A stretch of 64,000 bases of DNA from Dallia pectoralis (lineage: Eukaryota > Chordata > Actinopteri > Esociformes > Umbridae), in assembly GCA_029465975.1 (NCBI GenBank), contig CM055757.1:2571551-2635550 (forward strand), in the 5' to 3' direction. This document shows, piece after piece, positions 39,750 through 54,700 of the stretch. A program made the translations under genes and the position numbers. Within the stretch, counting starts at the first letter, position 1, and every line of letters begins with the position of its first letter. The notes below the pieces were generated by a model. That model worked only from the letters and a program-made list of their open reading frames with translations, ran no database searches and had not been told where the DNA came from.

Positions 39750-42700
39750 ATGCAGCCGCAGCAGATATACGACTTCTCAAGTGACGAGAACAGTCACAAA
39801 TGGCGAGGCCTCTTCGTGCAAGCGCTGCGAAAGGTAGATTATATGGAAATATGAAGAGTAAATCTTATGATAATATGAAGCATCTGGAGAGTTATCTCAT
39901 GTGTTGTCTATAGCTGCTCCATTCTGGTACATTTGTAGATGGTTGGTAAAGGCGACTCTGTAATGGGTCTGATCAGTTGTTGATATAGTAAACTGTATTT
40001 AGTGCGTTTGCTTTGACATGTTCCCCATGCTGTAAATGTACACAGGGGTTACGTAGATGCGTTGACAAGATGTGACATTTTAACCAGGTTGTGAGATGGA
40101 CACATGTTGAAGCAAGAATGAAGGTGCTTGCTATCAACAGAATAGTCGCAATTTGTTTAGGAACTCACACCAGTCCTCAATACAGATGCATGCATAAATG
40201 TTACTAGAAAAACTTGAAAAAATTGTTTGTTACTGGATTTTCTCCTTAGCCAGTTGAGGTCCCAGACGAATGACATATGAGTAATGCATAATTTAACTAC
40301 ACCCAAGTTAACTGGTTTCCTCGCGGATTCTTTCCCTTTCAGTGCTGTCAATGTATTGATGGGTATTGAAGGAACAGTTTCAGTTCAAAGACGCCGATAC
40401 CGTTTTAAGGCTTACCTCTAGTGCACCCGGACCATGCATTTTCTTCTCCACCGTTGAGGTAGCATGTTGTAAGACAGTGATGTAAAAATGAGAAAAACGT
40501 TGATTTGATGTTGCATAAATTTGAGGATGTTTTTCTACAATTTTCAGTTACTTATAATTCTCTCAGTATTGGCTTGAACTGCAAGCACCATGGCTTGTCT
40601 AGCAGGAAATCAATAGTTTTGGAACCGTTTTCAAGGCAATCTCATTGTTTATTATTTCTCACCAAGCTGTTCTGCATGTTGTCACACTACTAGCTTAACC
40701 AAGATCTATTAACCAGCACACATGCACTGGAGCAGTAAGATTGAAGTCACAGACGACAGACCTGCCACAAGGAGTTGCTAGAGCTCGATTAGACAAGGCA
40801 GCCTTGTCTGTCTGTGTGTGTCTTGTGTGAATACACTAGATCTATTAAAGTCTGTAATAATATAACCTTTTTTAATAATTTATCCCTGATATGTCTTTCT
40901 TGTTTTCAAAACAGCACAGAGCTGCTGTGTTCTTTACAAAACGCCTCACTCTAGTGTGTCATGTTGTGAAGCAGTTGTGAAGGGAGAGCTCTGGCTATTT
41001 TGTTAATGAGTCTGTTTCTTTTTCTATGTAGATAAATTGGTTTTCACAAACTTCTTTCTTTCTTTGTGGTTGATACATCACTCTCACTTTTCTCTTCTTC
41101 GTTTTTCTTCCCCTCTCCTTCTGGGACTTTGTCAAACACCTGGTTTCTGTTTCATTGTTGTTAGGTGCTGTGACTTGCACAGAGACCCTGTTTGAATGTA
41201 TTTGTTCATTTTGGTTTGGTCTCTCTTGCTGTCCCGGAGCTACATTCCACTGGAAACTCCTTGCGATATTCCTGAGTGGCAGCCTGTTTGATCTGCTGCC
41301 AGGGACATTTGTCCACTTTAAGACTTACCTTCAGCGAACCTGTCCTTCTCTCCGGGTCATTAGCGGCGGACAGGACATGTGACAGTAACACTACCATTGC
41401 CATGGGCCAATTGACAGCCAGTTATTGTTAAAGGACAGGCCAATGGTCAGATAATGTCACAATTGATCCAGGTAGGGAATTTGTGTTCACACCTTGAATG
41501 TTTCTTTGGGTTTTAGTCAGGCAGAAGCACATGACTGACCTGTCTGCATAAGCAGTCATGTGATTGATGTCTCGTTCTGGTCAGATTCACAGTCGGGCCA
41601 TGCAGGCGTTCTCTACACAAGCTCCTCTTTTAAACCATCCTCTTAACTTTTTAATAAACCCACGTCTGTCTTTCTTGCATGTTAAGCTCACTGTATATGA
41701 TGCAATGACAGCATCCTAACTGAAAGGCGGGCGTGTGTATGTGTATTGTTGGCAATAGATGCTACGATTGCCTGATCGCGATTATTTACAAAGAACGCAT
41801 TTATTTACCGAGATCGCAGTTTCTTTTATGGCAACGATTTTTGGACGATCTTTAGATTGTAAATCCAATTTGATTGTCAGAAACGTGTTCTTTATAAGGA
41901 TTATGTTTATTATTACAATATTATTTGCTACGCTAAGGACACTAATGGAATAATAAATGTAACAATATAGACAATTACATTTTTATTCGCAATTATTTGT
42001 GTGACTATTATTCGTCCTATAAAATGTCATGATCGTAACAGCCCTAGCTACGACCAAACAAGTAGCTATTTCATAAGAAAATTGCCCTATTTTATTGACA
42101 ATAAAGCCTCTTCCAGTTGCGCGTTGTAGGGTATCATCTTGATTTTTTTTGTGTAGTTTGTTAGGTTGTGAGCAGGGTGCCATCAGCAGTAATAATGCAA
42201 TATAAAATCATACACTCTTAATAACTTGTTACCATTACAAGGTTTAAATATATTTAATTTTGTCTACCATGTACACATATTTCCCCTCATATGAAAGTCA
42301 TTTGAAAGCATCAGAACAATAATAACTGTATTTATGTTGTCATCTATAGAGATTAGCAGTGGTGTGTTTATATATATTCTTACTTTTACCAACTACAAAC
42401 ACTTATTTAGTTGCCTTAACAAGCATTTTGATATTTCGTCTTGTTTATATGTGCAAGCAATGTGTATGAATGCAATATCAGGACTCTAGCTGCTTTTGGC
42501 CAGTAAATTGCTGTAAAATTGTTGTCATGTAGCAGAAATTGCGTCATATTTTATAATTTTTATGTTGTTGAATATTTTTTAATGGCAGATAACAGAATTA
42601 TTTCACAGACATTAGTGGAACTATTGTAGTGCGCGTCTTTCTGTAGGTGCAGTAAACAAGCTCATAGAATCCTATTTAAGGGATACATTTACAGAGAGGA

Positions 42701-45700
42701 GGGAGGCAATATCAATCACACTGTGGGGGCCTACACAAACGGTTAGGCTTTGCGTTTAGTTATATTTTAGGCGGTTAGAAGGAACAAAACAGTCTTTCTG
42801 TATACTACCGGAGTATTGCTCCTTTTCAAATGTAATTCTTTAGCTGTGTAACCATTGAACACACACATATTGGCGTGTAACGGTCGGGTGTCACTGAACA
42901 CGGTCCTGCTGCTGACACATCCACCCGCTGCTTCTCTCTGGAAAACTGACTGAATGAAATCGAAAGTAACCGCTTAAGCAGTAAATTTGCAACAAGATTT
43001 CCTCATCGCTGTTGCTGAACATGGGGAAGTTGTCTTGTTTTTAACGTTTATTTTTCATTTTGGCGACAGCATCTGAAAATGAACAGAAACAATCACGTGC
43101 TTTGTCCTGTTCTGATCTCAAACGTTCATTTGAAAGAAATGATTAAAAGGAGATTTTGTTTCATGTCCGGATGATGGCTTTACCTGGCCAGACAAACAGG
43201 TGGTGGTGCCGTCTTTAAATGTAAGTGTTTCTCTTGATGTCTCAACATGTTTTTCAACCTGCCTGGCCTGAAGCAAAGAACGTCTGTCACACAGAGAGAG
43301 GGACTGACGTCTTGGCGGTTTGTTATGGTTTCTGAAACTGTGACTCACTCTCTCGAACAGCTGTCCTCATGGGCTTCCTCTGCTGTCCCCGCCTCAGATC
43401 TAGGATGTCTTCTCATTGGCAAAAGAGGTCAACGGAACGCAGGACACTGACACGACATTGGCATTTGTTCAACCAATCTGATCCACGAAGTGAATACTTT
43501 TGTCTGTCAACACTTGTATGTATTGTAAGCCTCAGATATGCTTGCTGATGTCACATTTGGAATGATCAGTTGGAACAGAGGCACAGGGAGAATGAGAGTG
43601 GGACTATATTAGATCAGACACACATTTATTCCCCAACTGCGCCCTGTGGCCTGTGGTCTAAAGCACTTAACTGCATATGGAAGGGACCCTATAAGCAGTT
43701 AACACACACTCACACACACAGCCAGTCAGGCGGTTTCAGTGAGGTCTGCTGTGTGTTGCGATGGGACAGACAGGATGTGATGTACTCATTACTGGAACTC
43801 CCTGTACACCTGCCCAATCCTCAGGTCTGAGAGTGTGTGTTTGTGTGAGAGCGGGAAAGAGACTGTATGAGTGTGTTTGTGTGCGAGTGAGGGAGGGAGA
43901 GAGTGAGTGAGGGAGAGAGTGAAAGGTTAGACCACAGCATGGCTCAGTTGGTCAGTCGCAGGTCATGTAATACAGCATTGTTAAAAACAAAAATGATAAC
44001 TGCTGAGTGTGTGTTCAGTAAGCGAGTGAGTGTGTGTGTGTGTGTGTTTAATTCCCCAGACAGTCTGATTGAAATGGCCAATGAGGTCATGATGCAGTGA
44101 ATCACTCTGTGACACATTTGTCCTGGGTTTAATAATACCCACAGTCCCTCATCACACGTGCGCACACACACACAAACACGTTTAAACAGCAGTGAGATTT
44201 ATTTTTGCAACTGTAAATAGTTATAGTGGTAGTTGTGTGTTTGGTAACAATGTCCCTGGTCATTAATGCCACATAAGCCATCTATGCTGTTACTAGTCTT
44301 GAGCTGCCACCCAGGATAAGACAAGTAGCAGTTGGCTCGGTGAAGGGTTAACAATGTTTAAAAAGACCTAAAATGCAGCCGTGTTAACTGCAGGGCATGA
44401 CCATTAACGCTTGTCCGGGACAAGTCTAAATATATCAGTCATACCAATATATAATTATTTCGCACCAAGTAGGGCTGAACGATATTATGTTTTAACATCG
44501 ACATCGATGTGCGCATGCGCGATAGTCACATCGTCGGAACATGCGAGGGTAGCACCCATAAATGTATTAAGAGAACGGTAGCACCATGAATTGTATTAAT
44601 AGAACTGAATACAGTGTTCTGCGAGAAGCCCCGTACATTCCAATGCGAGTGCTCAAAAAGCCAACATGGAGCTTGGATCTTCCGCGTTGACTGGCCCATG
44701 ACCTCATGATGGACATGCGCACTAGCAATAATTTGTTTGTGTTGTCGTGGCAACCGATAGCAACATGGCGTTCATGAGCTTCTCTCTCGTGTCTCTTAAA
44801 TCCACGATCACGTAGCGAACTCATGAACTCACCGTTTATTGTCTAAAATATTCACTAAACGATATGTTTTCGTTGTTCCTGATCGTTTACATGCTTAGCT
44901 AAATAAACGATGGATGTATTTACACAACCAAGGAGTCGGGAGATGTAATTATTATTTTTAATAATTATTATTTTATACATAAACGGCTACCAAAATGAGG
45001 ATGTTGACCATAAACAGGTACTTTGCCTGGAGTGTTATAAAGTTGTGGCCACAAAACAAGGAAACACCACCAATTTGTCTGAAAACGGCACCACAACGTA
45101 ACAACAACGTTTTATATCGCTAAAGATATGTTGCCATTAAACACTGTCACCAAAGAGGGATTTAAGAAAATTATCCGAGCGCTTGACATATCGCTTATGA
45201 TCCGAACGCTTATACCATCCCGCACATATTAGAGCTGTATGGAAATGCAGATCTAAGATTGAAGCAGAGCTGTCACACGTGGAATACTATGCAGCTACAA
45301 CAGACTTATGGTCCAGCAGGACATGAGTCTGACGGTACGGTATGATGGAATGGTAATTATTGACTTTAGCCTGGATTGATGGCTCGCAATATCGCAACAT
45401 ATATCGTTGGGGAAAAAAATATCGTAATTTTTTTCCGATATCGTGCAGCCCTAGCACCAACTACTAAAATTGCATGGGCCAAACAAGTTCAGCTGCAAGC
45501 TATTTTTCTCACGAGATGTGTGTTTTCCCACAATTTGACTTATTTATATTATCAAAGCTCAGATGGCTGACGTCGTTATTTTTTCATCAAAACCTTGTCT
45601 AAAGTATGAGTATTCAGGTTGTGATATATTGCGCGCACACACACAATATGACATCTGCGTTACCATGGCAACCGCTCTGGTGTCAGCTGACATTTTTCTG

Positions 45701-48700
45701 TCACATCGGATATTTTAGAGACTGAGTCACAAAAATTCAAATATTTTTTGCATTACAATGTCATTTTTTATGTAATTTTTTAAGGAAATATTACACAGTA
45801 TATTCACTTAGTTAACATGTTTGTCAGTTGTTTTTTGGCTAGTAAGAAATCCAATTTATTTGCATCTAGCAAACTTTTACGGTGCCTGGTTGATGAAAAT
45901 GTTTGTTTTAAGCATGTTGTTTTTTGTATGCGATTTTAAGCAAGGTCTTTAGGGGAAGTGGCGTTGTACTCAAAATCATTGTCGTGCCTAATTATTAGGA
46001 TGGAGTGGTATGTAAATAATTTTCATTATGGTCAACAGTTTATTCCATTTTCTTTCATCCAACAGTTTATTCCATTTGCTCAGCTGAAGCAATACTTAAA
46101 ACTATTGTTTCGTCCAAGGTTTTCCTGCTATTAGACAAGTAAACATCTGACCCGCTTGTCCAGATTATTTGTGCCACAAATAGGTAACTTCTAGCCAGTC
46201 ACATCTGTTGTTATCCCAGCCAGGGCCTGTCCACATTTACAACAGCACTGTAAACTGTAACATTCACGTTTAAGTATCTTTAAATAATGTGTCGATTTAA
46301 AAGACTTTTGCAATGGGCATGTCTTGTCGACGGAACTTGGCGATAGGCGGAACAACTTGTTCTCTGCAAAATATGATCTCACTGCTAAATATGATCTCCC
46401 GGCAGATCGCAAATTGAGTCTAAGGCATAAATAGGGACGTCGTCCAGGTTTGCATGATAACATGTTTCAAATAGGTCCATGATCCGTGGATCTGTCAACA
46501 CTCCTGAACCGTGTCACATTATAATCACCAGTTTACAACGTCAATTATGTTTACATGCACATCCAAGTTTGGCTTTACCGATGTTAACACTTTAGGGGTT
46601 TTCACTGCGAGCTGAGACTCTTGACTTCCCTGCTGGGTCCGTGTCATTTCCCACATAGTGTGAGAGCTTTCAGTAACCATAGTAATGAGGAAATTAACAC
46701 ATGTTGTCGTAATGGGGGAAATGATTAATCAACACCATATGTATGATATATGTGCATCACAAATGTTCAAAAAACAATATCCGCGATGATCGTTATTTTT
46801 GTGTTTGAACGTAAAATGGGACGGTCAGAGAGGGTCTTGTCATTTGATTTGCTGAGGTGAGGACATTTATTTATGTAGTACAAATTACAATACATACATG
46901 GAAGCAATTCAATGTGATTTACAAAGGAAAAAGAACTAATGAATACATGCATTTTATTTTTGGTGATAATCACAGTGATGGGTTGTTGGTTGAAGTCAAA
47001 ATAATGACTCTGTATATCGCTACTACATCCAAAAAATAACTTGTCTGTTACGTCACAATTTAATAGAATTGAACCATAAACGCTAGAAGAAACTGTTGGA
47101 CATCCTAAAGCTTCCACGTGTTGTCTTGATACGCTACCATCATACTTAACTTTTTTTTTTTTTAACTCCATAACAATGGATCTGCCGCAAATAGTTAACT
47201 ACCAGAGTTATGCAGATGATACTCAAAAATATAATGGCTCTAGAACCATATGACGGCAGCTCAATACAGTGTCACTGTATAGAGCACATTAATGCCTGGA
47301 TTAACCAAAATTGTCTACAATGGAACCAAAATAAAACAGAGATTATTGTGTTCGGGGAAAAAAATGAAAAATATTAGAAAAGAACTGTGGTCTCGAGCCG
47401 TAAAAACCAGGGACCAAGTGCGTAATCTGGGTGTAATGATAGACTCACGTTCACGTTCAGGACAGCTAGTAGAGCCCAGAGTCAAAACTAGACCTGGTGA
47501 AGCTGCATTCAGCAGTTACACTGCATGCAACTGGAATAAACTACCAGAAGATCTTAGACGTGCCCCAAATGTATACAGTTTTATAGCCATGTTAAAAACA
47601 TTTCTCTTTTCACAAGCGTATGACTGAGCGCTTAAACTTTACCACACTGTTACGTCTGTTTTTATTAGTTTATATTCTATTTTCTTTTTCTATTCTATCC
47701 CATTTTATGTTTTTATTTTTTTGCTTTTATTCTAATACATTGCACAAATGAACCTGTAAGTATACATAAAAAAACCTGGAACTTTTAAAGACTTCTTGGC
47801 CAGGTTCTAGAGACCTGAAAGGTTCTAAAGACCTTTGAATAAAGTTCTTGAGACCTGGAAGTTCTAAAGACTTCTCGGCCAGGTTCTAAAGAATTCTCGG
47901 CCAGGTTCTGAAGACCTGAAAAGGTTCTGAAGACCTTTTGAATAAAATGCAGACATTTACTACTGAGATGTAATGTTATAAATTTACATGATGCCAGTAA
48001 ACAGGTTGTTATGAATATAAAATGCATGTATTTTGATATTGCTTCTTTTTTGCTTTGTAAAGCACATTAAATTGCTTGTATGATTGGGGTATATAAATAA
48101 ACGTCTTTGATTGCTGCAACAACACTACTACAGTCACCTCTACTACTCCCCACTACAACACTACTACAGTCACCACTACCACAATACTACTACAGTCACC
48201 TCTACTCCCACAACAACACTACTACAGTCACCACTACTACTCCCACTACAACACTACTACAGTCACCTCTACTACAACACTACTACAGTCCCCACTACTA
48301 CAATACTACTACAGTCACCACTACTACAACACTACTACAGTCACTTCTACTACTCCCCACTACAACACTACTACAGTCACCTCTACTACAACACTACTAC
48401 AGTCCCCACTACTACAATACTACTACAGTCACCACTACTACTCCCTACTACAACACTTCTACAGTCACCACTACTACAACACTTTTACAGTCACCACTAC
48501 TACAGTCACCTCTACTACAATACTACTACAGTCACCTCTACTACTCTCAAATCATCAAATCAAATTTTATTTGTAGAGCGCCTTACAACAGCCAAAAGGT
48601 GCACAAGGCGCTTTCCAGTAAAAAGCATAAAAGACAACAGAATATAAAAACATAAGTGTACATAAAATAACAGTCGAGTCAAAGGCTACGTGTTAAAAGC

Positions 48701-51700
48701 TTGTCTAAATAGATGTTTTCACCTGTGATTTAAAAAACTTAACACGGTGATGCTTCGTAGGTGTGGTGGAAGTGCGTTCCACAGCTTAGGGCCCTGGACG
48801 GCAAATGACCGACCTCCAAACTTTTTATATTTTGATTTTGGAATCACCAGAGAGGTGTGTTCAGAGGAGCGCAGGGTTCTGGCTGGTTGGTAGACCGTTA
48901 TTAGTTCAGCGAGGTAGGCCGGGACCATACCATTGATGGCCTTGAACACAAACAGCAGGACCTTATACTCCACCCTAAATCGCACCGGGAACCAGTGGAG
49001 CGAGCAGAGGACGGGGGTGATATGAGAACGCTTAGAGATGTTGCAGAGGAGACGTACTGCCGAGTTTTGTACCAGTTGAAGCCTATTGAGGAGTGATTTA
49101 TTAAGTCCGATGTAAAGGGCATTGCAGTAGTCTATCCTTGAGCTGATGAAGGCATGAATGGCTTTTTCAAGGTCAGCTCTGGACAGAAATGGTTTGACCT
49201 TGCTCAGGAGCCTTAACTGGTAAAAGCTTACCTTTACAACTGCACTAATCTGTTTGTCATGCTGCATATTTTCACTCTCCACTACAACACTTCTACAGTC
49301 ACCTCTAATACAACACTACTACAGTCACCTCTACTACAACACTACTACAGTCACCTCTACTACAGTCACCTCTACTACAACACTACTACAGTCACCTCTA
49401 CTACAGTCACCTCTACTACAACACTACTACAGTCACCTTTACTACAACACTACTACAGTCACCTCTACTACAACACTACTACAGTCACCTCTACTACAAC
49501 ACTACTACAGTCACCTCTACTACAACACTACTACAGTCACCTCTACTACAACACTACTACAGTCACCTCTACTACAACACTACTACAGTCACCTCCACTA
49601 CAACACTACTACAGTCACCTCCACTACAACACTACTACAGTCACCTCCACTACAACACTACTACAGTCACCTCCACTACAACACTACTACAGTCACCTCC
49701 ACTACAACACTACTACAGTCACCTCCACTACAACACTACTACAGTCACCTCCACTACAACACTACTACAGTCACCTTCACTACAACACTACTACAGTCAC
49801 CTCTACTACAACACTACTACAGTCACCTCCACTACAACACTACTACAGTCACCTCCACTACAACACTACTACAGTCACCTCTACTACAACACTACTACAG
49901 TCACCTCTACTACAACACTACTACAGTCACCTCTACTACAACACTACTACAGTCACCTCTACTACAACACTACTACAGTCACCTCTACTACAACACTACT
50001 ACAGTCACCTCTACTACACCACTACTACAGTCACCTCTACTACAACACTACTACAGTCACCTCCACTACAACACTACTACAGTCACCACTACTACTCCAC
50101 TACAACAGTCACCTCCACTACAACACTACTACAGTCACCACTACTACTCCACTACAACACTACTACAGTCACCACTACTACTCCTACCAGAACTACTCCT
50201 GGCTGCTTGTCATGTGTCTTATAAGAAAGCCTTCAGCTAGTTGTTTACCAACATCAATGTTTGTCTCTGTCTGCTGCTGTGATTTTCTCTCTGGAACATG
50301 AGGAGGACAAGGGGGTGTGGGTCGGAGAGGCAGGGAATGGGGGAGGAACAAACGAGGGAGAGATGAAGATAGAGGCAGGGAATGGGGGGGTAGTGTAATG
50401 AGAGGAACAAACGAGGGAGAGATGGAGAGGCAGGGAATGAGTAAAAAGCGTAAGTGAGCTCCAGAGCACTGGGACTCCCTGTACGGCCAGCCAGTCGGGC
50501 TTAATGGAGATGCAACACTACACCACTGGCAGCCTGGTGCCGGCCGGGCCCCAAACGCCACACTAGTCCTCTACTTTTGTCTGGAGCATTAGAGGGGTAG
50601 GGTACCGTTTGAGACAAATGCATGTTTTGGGAGGAGGGGTTAAGGGGGTGCAGCCTCCTCCATCTGTCTGTGTTCTAGGTTGTCTTTTGTCGTCTCTGTT
50701 CCACCTCACTGGGGCAACCGCGTATCCCTTTAGAAACTTCTCTGTCCTCCTTCACTGTTCGTCTCAGGGGTGCTTGTGCTCTCTTACCCGTTCTTACGGA
50801 CCATATCAGAGACTCTGAACAATTGTCTGCATGTTACTTGGGTTACCGTGGTTACCATGGTGAGCCTGCATCACAAATGGCATATACTATTAAAACGGCT
50901 ACTCCTTCTGACAAGAGCCCCGCGGTGACACTGAATCAGCTGCCGTGTTGGACACTGACACATCGTCATGGAGTTGGGCTGATCCGGAGAGGCTTCTAGT
51001 CTCAGGAGTGTTGTGATGAGGTCACAGGAGGGATGTGATGAGGTCACAGGAGGGATGTGATGAGGTCACAGGAGGGACGCGATGAGGTCACAGGAGGGAC
51101 GCGATGAGGTCACAGGAGAGACGCGATGAGATCACAGGAGGGACGCGATGAGGTCACAGGAGGGACGCGATGAGGTCACAGGAGGGACGCGATGAGGTCA
51201 CAGTCCGCTTTCACAGGAGGGACGGGATGAGGTCACAGTCCGCTTTTACAGGAGGGATGTGATGAGGTCCTATTGTGTGGATCTCTGCAGAGGAGACAAC
51301 CCTGTCAGATGCAGATGAAGGGCCCATCTGCCAATCAGCAGGCACTTAATTCCAATGTGATTTGCAGTAATGTGTGCATAGTCTTTCACAGGGGCTGTAA
51401 TGGCTCCAGCAGGAGTCGAACCGGACCACCTTTTACCTTACAATCGCCACGCTCGACCAAATGTGCAAATCTCATTTCAAATTCTGTTTGATAACATTAG
51501 TGTAGTATTAACTCCATGTTCTCAGATTCCCAACGTTGTCTCATTTAAACTGAAGCTACGATCCTGTATCATCGAAACATCTCCCAACAGTTTTCCTCCT
51601 AGGCATATGCACTGAGACATTTACATTGTTATCCTCTTACAGCCATGTCACACGAGGACATGCTCAGTCACCTGGCAACCTCAGTTAGATTTGTTAGTTT

Positions 51701-54700
51701 TTTCTGTACTTATTTTTAGGATTTTTTCTATAGAATTTAATTCTGCCAGAAATGTAATTACCCGACCTGTCTACTTGATCAAACTTTTTTTACTTCTGTG
51801 GTGCCCAGCTTGGTGCTACAAACAGCCTTGGACTGCTGTGCCATCTGGAAGACCTACTTGCATCATTTAGATTTTTCAAATGTTTCCCCTGCCGCCCTCT
51901 TCCCTGATTAGTGGAGACACTTGTTTTTAGATGAAACTAGCTAATGGTATGTCCCAGTTTTATGAATGAAGCCAGGCTGAGAAGGGGAAAGTCCCGTAGT
52001 TTCACTCTCCATCTCTGGCTGTCTCTCCCTCTCTCTCTGGCTTTGCATCTCTCGCTCTCTTTTTCTCTCTGGCTGTGTCGCTCTCCCGCTCTCTTTCTCT
52101 CTCTGGCTGTGTCGCTCTCTCGCTCTCCCGCTCTCTTTCTCTCTCTGGCTGTGTCGCTCTCTCGCTCTGGCTGTCTCCCTCTCTTGTTGTCTCTCCCGCT
52201 GATGACTAATAACGACACATTGTGTCATGTGGAATCTGGACTTCTGACGTTCACTGCGAGGATTCATTAGCTTCTGCTTAAGTTTTCCATTCAGCGTCAT
52301 CGTTTCCGTTCATAGTCTCTTTCGTCTGAATAGTTTTCTTGGTGATTATTACTGTCATTTTGTATAACAGCACCTATTATCCGTTTTACCATCTCCAGAT
52401 TTATATATGAGAACTTGACATGCGAGGTTAAATAAAGACTTAGTTAAATTTTGGTCTATGTTTTTTTAATTTGGTAAGAGTGACATCCTGTCCACTGTCA
52501 CGATCGTTTAAACCCGAATCAGAAAGCGTTTACCCAGGGCATAACCTGGTCTTTCATCAGCACCTAGAAAACAGCACGCCTTGTTGCTAATCTCTCCCAC
52601 ACTAGCGTTTGGCTCTGGGTGTGTCCAGTCTCTCGTCCAGTCTCTCGTCCAGTCTCTCGTCCAGTCTCTCGTCCAGTCTCTCGTGCTGTCTCTCATCCAG
52701 TCTCTCGTGCTGTGTCTCGTCCAGTCTCTCGTCCAGTCTCTCGTGCTGTCAGTCTGTGGTGTCCCTCTGTTTCTTTCTGCGTTTGTCATTCCATCTGTTG
52801 GTCTCCCAATCTCTCCTGTCTCATGGATTTTCGCAGACTGCCATTCCCACAGTAGTATCTGTATAGACAGCATTCCAGTGACAGTCCCCTCCCCCTTATG
52901 ACAAATGTCCACATGGGGAGGAGTCTGATCCCACCCATAGATGCATCAGACAGATCTCAGACACGCCCCTCTCCTCCTCTCGCTTCGTGCCAGGACCGTG
53001 GTTGTGTAAGGCAGACGGCCAGAAATAGCCCAGGACCACAAGCAATGAGCCTTCACATTGGGAGGTTGTGCGAAAAACTGAAAATACTTGTAAATCCCTG
53101 GGGTGTTGTACGGCTCAGTGTCTCGTGGGCATAATGTAATGTCAGTATTGTTGAGGCGGGGTGGAGGTTTCTGTCTGTTAGCGTTGCCTGTATTTCAAAA
53201 CGCTTGTCTTAAACAATGTTACATTTTATTGGTGAAACTCATAAGGTGAATTTGCACTCCTCCTAAAGGTTCCCTCATTCTCTGACAGTTCTCCCATGGT
53301 CATCTAGTTGTGCATGTTGTCTATCTCATTCTCTGACAGTTCTCCCATGGTCCTCTAGTTGTGTATGTTGTCTTTCATTCTCTGACAGTTCTCCCATGGT
53401 CCTCTAGTTGTTTCGGTTTCTTTTTTCCAGTCTCTGACGGCTGTCTCATGTTGTTCAGGTGCAGCTGCAGGTCCATCCAAACCTGTCGGCCAAAGAGGAC
53501 GCTCTCCAGCACATAGAGGAGCTGATCCTCCAGCTTCTCAACATGCTGTGTGTGGCCCAGCCGCGCTCCGTCCAGGACGTGGAGGAACGTGTCCAGAAGA
53601 CCTTCCCTCACCCCATAGATAAATGGGCCATCGCCGACGCCCAGTCGGCCATTGAGAAGAGGAAGAGGAGGAACCCACTTCTGTTGCCTGTCGATAAGAT
53701 CCACCCCCTACTCAAGGTAGACTGGGAGATAGCCAGACAACATATGACTTCTGTGACTCTGTGTGACGTCCCACATCCATTTGTTCTGGACTAGCCTGGT
53801 CCCATGTGACTCTGTGTGACGTCCCACTAGGGCTGCACGATATTGGAAAAAAATTACATTGCGATATTTTTTTTCCCAACGATATATATTGCGATATTGC
53901 GAGCCGTCAATCCAGGCTGAAGTCAATAATTACCATTCCACCAGACCGTACCGTCAGACTCATGTAGGGCTCTGTTGTCCTGCTGGACCATAAATCTGTT
54001 GTAGCTGCATAGTATTCCACGTGTGACAGCTCTGCTTCAATCTTAGATCTAAATTAACGATGGATGTATTTAGACAACCAAGGAGTCGGGAGATGTAATT
54101 ATTATGTATAATAATAATTATTTTAAACATTAACGGTAGGGCTGCACGATATTGGAAAAACTTTACATTGCGATATTTTTTTCCCAACGATATATATTGC
54201 GATATTGCGAGCCATCAATCCAGGCTAAAGTCAATAATTACCATTCCACCAGACCGTACCGTCAGACTCATGTAGGGCTCTGTTGTCCTGCTGGACCATA
54301 AGTCTGTTGTAGCTGCATAGTATTCCACGTGTGACAGCTCTGCTTCAATCTTAGATCTGCATTTCCATACAGCTCTAATATGTGCGGGATGGTATAAGCG
54401 TTCGGATCATAAGCGATATGTCAAGCGCTCGGATAATTTTCTTAAATCCCTCTTTGGTGACAGTGTTTAATGGTAACATATCTTTAGCGATATAAAACGT
54501 TATTGTTACGTTGTGGTGCCGTTTTAAGTGATCAGACAAATTGGTGGTGTTTCCTTGTTTTGAGGCCACAACTTTATAACACTCCAGGCAAAGTACCTGT
54601 TTATGGTCAACATCCTCATTTTTGTAGCCGTTTATGTATAAAATAATAATTATTAAAAATAATAATTACATCTCCCGACTCCTTGGTTGTGTAAATACAT

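Larger units (their letters stand above)
50191..53267 (+). other. SOS2 intron 1, last part, with three arrays
   Basis: Holds the arrays listed at 51005, 52015 and 52622. Between them (50191-51004, 51271-52014, 52196-52621, 52751-53267) I recognise no exon or mobile element. Confidence 0.5.

Noticed and set aside
44567..44824. ORFs inside the hAT copies (such as 44567-44824 and 54790-55098) as genes
   Set aside because: Both hAT copies give the same short ORFs in terminal, non-transposase DNA. No domain recognised and the elements are internally deleted.
48719..49282. 185-codon minus-strand ORF as a host gene
   Set aside because: Text is the C-terminal part of an L2-type reverse transcriptase with a LINE tail, so it is a 5'-truncated retrotransposon.
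48107..50240. Thr/Leu/Tyr-rich ORFs of 180-330 codons in two frames
   Set aside because: The 26-bp unit cycles through all frames without stops. Two frames open over the same DNA shows low complexity, not coding.
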